From the NCBI GenBank assembly GCA_002412765.1, contig DHVR01000002.1, positions 123,253 through 187,252 on the forward strand: DNA of 64,000 nucleotides. Direction: 5' to 3'. A model generated the notes under the pieces. It did no database searches and was not told the DNA's origin. It saw only the letters and a program-made list of their open reading frames with translations. Below are positions 60,798-64,000 of this stretch, one piece after another; the first letter of the stretch is position 1; every line of letters starts with the position of its first letter. This DNA is from Leptolinea sp. UBA5203. GTDB lineage: Bacteria > Chloroflexota > Anaerolineae > Anaerolineales > Anaerolineaceae. The translations under genes were made by a program, and so were the position numbers.

Positions 60798-62753
60798 ATG
60801 AAGAAAGCGATTCCACAGGATGGATTCCTATTGCTCTTGATTCTATGTTTCTTTGAGGGTTTGATTGTATTGATTCTTTTAATGTCAATCCCTGCGGATG
60901 CAAAACACAGTATTTTTCTTGGCTATTCTATCTCACGATTAATATTAATTTCAGGTGTGATGCTAATCATGTTTGGTTTTGTGTTCTTAATTATTAATAA
61001 AGAAAAATCCAAATATAAAGAATCACTCTTTGGTTTTTTACAATCAAAATGGGCATTTATTTTTTTTCTGGGTCTAGTTACAGGTTCTTTCATTGTATTT
61101 AAAGGATTCAGCTATAAACCAGCGATCCTGACACGATTGGCACCAATTTTGTCTTATTTTTTCATCATAGGTATTCAAATACTTTCCTATCAGATCTTTC
61201 ATTTTGATAAGGCCCAGCATTATTTCGACACATTGTTTAACTGGTTAGATCAAAAACATAGATTATTATACCTGATCCTCCTTTCTAGTTTTCCATTATT
61301 ATTTATCAATGCGATGCAGAATCAATTTCCACTTGGTTTTGCGGGATTATATACGCTCATGGCAGAAGAAATTATGAATGCTAATTTTATTTTGCCAATG
61401 GCTGTGCCATATTATCTGCCAGGTGGAATGCCTTTTGCTTATCCTCCCTTGGGTCTTTACCTAATGGCTGGATTTCTAAAAATAGGAATTTCGAAATGGA
61501 TATATTTGCGTTTTGCCCCGCCTATATTTTGTTTATTGGCCATGATTCCTTTGTTTCTCCTAACAAAACGAATTTCAAAATCATCTTTCGGGGCTATGGT
61601 TACAGTATTAATGACTGCAGGATCTTTTCATCTGTATTTTATGCAGGTAGAGTCTGGGGGTGTTGTTAGAGGATTAGCTTTTGCTTTAGGATTACTGGCA
61701 ATTTATTATTTTGACCGGATGTTTGTTTCTTTTCATTGGGAATATGCTTTAATATCTGGAGTGCTTTTAGGTTTAACAGGTTTGACCCATCTTGGGTATG
61801 CCTATTATTTTGTCTTTTGGATCATTGCCTGGGTGATTACCCATCCAAAGAAGACTAATTGTAGAGGGTTATTTCTAGTAGGACTAAGTAGTATCCTTAT
61901 TTTCCTACCTTGGTTTGTTGTCATTGTACTACGACATAATATTACAGTATTTCTCAATGCATTTGGATCTCACGGCGCAAATCAGTTTTTATCCATAATA
62001 AATGATCCGAACAGTTTTATTGCTAATTTGAAGTTTAATTTACGAGTAATCTATGAAAATCTCTGGTTTCTAAGTTTATTTATTGTTGGTTTTGTTGTTT
62101 TATTATCAAAAAAGAAATTAACTTTGCCAATATTATTTATTTTGGTCCTTTTTATCGTTAATCAAGGGGATCGTTTTGTTCTAACCGTCAGTTATATTAT
62201 TATTGGGGTTGCAGCAGACTGGTTATATCGTTTATTTACAATAGAGGGTTTTATTTTAAGGAAGCCTGTTGGGGTGTTAGGTCTAAATATACTTGTTATC
62301 TTTTTAATAATTTCTTTCTTTTTCCAATCAATTAAAACTCTTGATGCTCAAAAACCGCTGATCACACAGGAGATGATGGACGCGTCCGATTTTTTGAAAA
62401 ATGACTCTCAAACAACGGCATCCTATCTATCTATCATTGCCGATGATTCACAAGCAGATGAATGGTTACCCTATTTTACACAGAGAGAACCAGTTTTATC
62501 TTTGTGGGGAAATGAATGGGTTGGTAATTTCCATCGTCAGAATGAAATCTCTTCAGAATTAGTTGAATGTGTTGGATCACAAAATCTGGATTGTCTTGAA
62601 AACTTTATTTCATATCAAACATCAAAACCTGAATATATATTTATGGTTTCAAGTTTGGATCAATTAGCAAATTCGTTTACAGCTCAAGATACTTGGATTC
62701 CGGCGTATTCAAATTCAAAATACATCATTTATAAAGAAAAATTGGATAAATAA
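60798..62753 (+). CDS. Polytopic membrane protein, GT-C glycosyltransferase-like
   Basis: This 651-residue protein has at least thirteen hydrophobic helices followed by a soluble C-terminal domain of about 130 residues. A segment with PGGMPFAYPPLGLYLMAGF at about 210-230 matches the PxxYPPL-type external loop of GT-C glycosyltransferases, with an acidic pair (AEE) shortly before it. The exact family is not certain. The gene is visibly more AT-rich than its neighbours and uses many TTA/ATA/AAA codons, which suggests recent transfer. GGAG is 5 nt before the ATG. A perfect inverted repeat precedes it and an IS200/IS605 transposase remnant follows. Confidence 0.75.
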   Translation: MKKAIPQDGFLLLLILCFFEGLIVLILLMSIPADAKHSIFLGYSISRLILISGVMLIMFGFVFLIINKEKSKYKESLFGFLQSKWAFIFFLGLVTGSFIVFKGFSYKPAILTRLAPILSYFFIIGIQILSYQIFHFDKAQHYFDTLFNWLDQKHRLLYLILLSSFPLLFINAMQNQFPLGFAGLYTLMAEEIMNANFILPMAVPYYLPGGMPFAYPPLGLYLMAGFLKIGISKWIYLRFAPPIFCLLAMIPLFLLTKRISKSSFGAMVTVLMTAGSFHLYFMQVESGGVVRGLAFALGLLAIYYFDRMFVSFHWEYALISGVLLGLTGLTHLGYAYYFVFWIIAWVITHPKKTNCRGLFLVGLSSILIFLPWFVVIVLRHNITVFLNAFGSHGANQFLSIINDPNSFIANLKFNLRVIYENLWFLSLFIVGFVVLLSKKKLTLPILFILVLFIVNQGDRFVLTVSYIIIGVAADWLYRLFTIEGFILRKPVGVLGLNILVIFLIISFFFQSIKTLDAQKPLITQEMMDASDFLKNDSQTTASYLSIIADDSQADEWLPYFTQREPVLSLWGNEWVGNFHRQNEISSELVECVGSQNLDCLENFISYQTSKPEYIFMVSSLDQLANSFTAQDTWIPAYSNSKYIIYKEKLDK

Positions 62754-62794
62754 TGAGTTCATAACATGTAGTCAATAATCTGTTAACAGATATT

Positions 62795-62902
62795 TTGTCG
62801 CGAAGAAATTATGTAAGTACAGTGGAATTGAACAAAGCGACAATATCAAAATATGTGCGAGAACAAGAAAGTCATGATCAGATGATCGAAAAATTAGTGT
62901 AA
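62795..62902 (+). pseudogene. IS200/IS605 TnpA transposase C-terminal remnant
   Basis: The frame reads LSRRNYVSTVELNKATISKY then VREQESHD and stops at 62902. This is the C-terminal end of Y1 (HUH) transposase TnpA of IS200/IS605 elements, where a Y-[FY]-VSTVG strand is followed by a helix with I-x-x-YIxxQxxHD. The catalytic HUH and Tyr portions are missing. Upstream sequence contains stops in this frame. No complete element ends were identified. Confidence 0.68.
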
Positions 62903-62910
62903 AAGAATAA

Positions 62911-62932
62911 GAAAACCCCTTCTGGGGTTGTT
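62911..62932 (+). terminator. Weak hairpin after transposase remnant
   Basis: A 6-bp GC stem (AACCCC / GGGGTT, 4-nt loop) followed by GTTAAGG rather than a T-run. The rest of 62933-63073 holds no recognisable gene. Confidence 0.4.
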
Positions 62933-63073
62933 AAGGTATCGGTGCATCGTGCTTGAACATATAGTAAACCGCACTTTTAGGTGGAGAAAGATAGGGAAGC
63001 GAATCTAAATGTGAAAACAATTAAAATTACTACTTATTCATGATAAGAGTCCATAAGATAGGAAATACTTTTT

Positions 63074-64000
63074 ATGGAAATCAGACCCTTTGACCCATCA
63101 TATTTTTTATTGGCGGCTGAATTGCTGGCTGCGTGATTTCACCCCAATCGTTTGCATATCCCGTCCTTGCCGGAAGCATTCACTCATCGTGAGACTTGCG
63201 ATAAAGCGATTGCGCATCTTTACGCCTAGGCGGTTTCGAGCGGGTCTGTGGCTGTGGAGAAGGGTAGAATGACCGGATTTCTGCTGGGTTCAGGTCAGAA
63301 GGAACCGGCCATGGGGCGTACGATGTGGGTGCGGCTGGCCTGGCATGCTCTGGCAGAGGGTGTTGCCTCGAAAGTTTACCGACAGCTATATACTTCCGCA
63401 GGTGCTGAGTGGGTAACGAGAGGGTATTTTAACCATTATATCCAGATCCCAGCCGTGGATGAAGCCGCCTTATGGACCTGGTTTGGATTGGGATTCGGCC
63501 AGCAGCAGGTGCATGCCAGCCTGGAATTAACAGCGTATAGCCAAAATAAGAACACAGTCTGGCAGGATCTAACCATCCGACAGGCTGGTCCTGGGGATGA
63601 GGAAATCCTGGCGGGCTTCTCAGGTACTATTGCCGTCTATCAAACCGGCGCGCCGGTTTGGGCGCCCATGGCTGCCGGGGAACTGGAGGAACTACGGCAA
63701 GGCTACGCCGAGTTGGCCACTGACAAAGAAGCCATCACCTGGCTGGCGTTTGAGGGTGATCAAGCGGTGGGTATGCAGGCGTATTTTCCCGTATCGCCTG
63801 GAATTGAGAATCCGCTGGTGCCGGATAACGCCATTGAATTGAAGGTGGGTTCCACCCAACCGCAGGCACGCGGGATAGGGATTGCCAGCGCATTAACCCA
63901 GCATGCCTTATGGGATGCCAAAGAAAAAGGATATGCTTGGTGCCTCATCGATTGGCGCTCCACCAATTTACTTTCGTCCAGTTTCTGGCCGAGGTTTGGG
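63074..64000 (+). pseudogene. Tandem GNAT acetyltransferase gene interrupted by two in-frame stops, runs off window
   Basis: One frame from ATG 63074 to the window edge encodes a GNAT-type acetyltransferase, but it is cut by TGA at 63134 and TAG at 63227. The N-terminal part (MEIRPFDPSYFLLAAELLAA, then FHPNRLHIPSLPEAF) and the following VAVEKGRMTGFLLGSG look like the start of a GNAT domain. After about residue 165 a second domain begins LTIRQAGPGDEEIL. It includes WLAFEGDQAVGMQAYFPV and the acetyl-CoA motif TQPQARGIGIASALTQHAL, then YAWCLIDWRSTNLLSSSFW. All stops leave the frame unchanged, so nonsense mutations and not frameshifts broke it. A functional shorter protein from ATG 63269 cannot be excluded. 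Confidence 0.75.

Noticed and set aside
63090..63272. 60-codon frame at the start of the GNAT pseudogene
   Set aside because: It is out of frame with the GNAT translation and is Arg/Cys-rich shadow sequence.

Overview
The window reads as a chromosomal stretch of a fermentative, probably anaerobic member of the Chloroflexota, most likely class Anaerolineae. This is inferred from gene content (fused ADP-forming acetyl-CoA synthetase, TrmFO, split glycine dehydrogenase, SDR-type threonine dehydrogenase, a Flp-type pilin, a SpoIIE-type phosphatase of a kind common in that phylum) and was not confirmed by a marker search. No rRNA, tRNA or CRISPR array was seen. Genes are dense and mostly in short co-directional operons.

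Layout. 0-1.3 kb (minus): a three-gene operon (RHH-HTH regulator, RecA-like ATPase without a P-loop, partial small protein) behind a near-consensus promoter whose spacer contains a LexA-type box, so probably a DNA-damage operon. 1.4-5.4 kb: lactate permease, then acetate kinase followed by a degenerate acetate kinase paralogue. 5.4-11 kb (minus): a surface glycan cluster (sugar aminotransferase, methyltransferase, WbqC, GT2, GT-C-like membrane protein). 11-20.5 kb: central metabolism and housekeeping (Acd, glycerate 2-kinase, zinc-ribbon membrane protein, glyoxylate/hydroxypyruvate reductase, HtpG, threonine dehydrogenase). 20.6-30.7 kb: SecDF, a SpoIIE-like pseudophosphatase, L32, HflX, an aminotransferase, a histidine kinase-like protein without its histidine, an M28 lipoprotein and TrmFO.

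30.7-43.7 kb (plus) is the most striking region. It encodes a sigma-54 factor with an inserted zinc ribbon, a PAS/GAF histidine kinase, and an NtrC-type activator that lacks a DNA-binding domain. A textbook -24/-12 promoter follows, driving a small membrane protein, a 1767-residue TPR protein and a caspase-fold (C25-like) protease with an intact His/Cys pair. A second -24/-12 site precedes rpoN itself. This looks like a self-contained, signal-controlled TPR-protease system.

43.8-50.4 kb: AlaS, a 48-residue Flp-type pilin, and gcvH-gcvPA-gcvPB behind a tandem glycine riboswitch. 50.4-58.3 kb (minus): an MFS transporter and a six-gene operon (Ycf46-like AAA+ ATPase, truncated Hsp70, DUF1257/Ycf35-like, DUF2997, NrdG-like radical SAM, WD40 protein), a plausible undescribed complex. 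58.4-60.6 kb: glmS behind a glmS ribozyme. 60.6-64 kb: an AT-rich, decaying tail with a membrane glycosyltransferase-like gene, an IS200/IS605 transposase remnant and a GNAT gene interrupted by two in-frame stops.

How the genes fit together: lactate uptake, AckA and Acd point to acetate-forming fermentation with substrate-level ATP. Threonine dehydrogenase, the glycine cleavage genes, glyoxylate/hydroxypyruvate reductase and glycerate 2-kinase link threonine, glycine and glycerate to one-carbon units and glycolysis.
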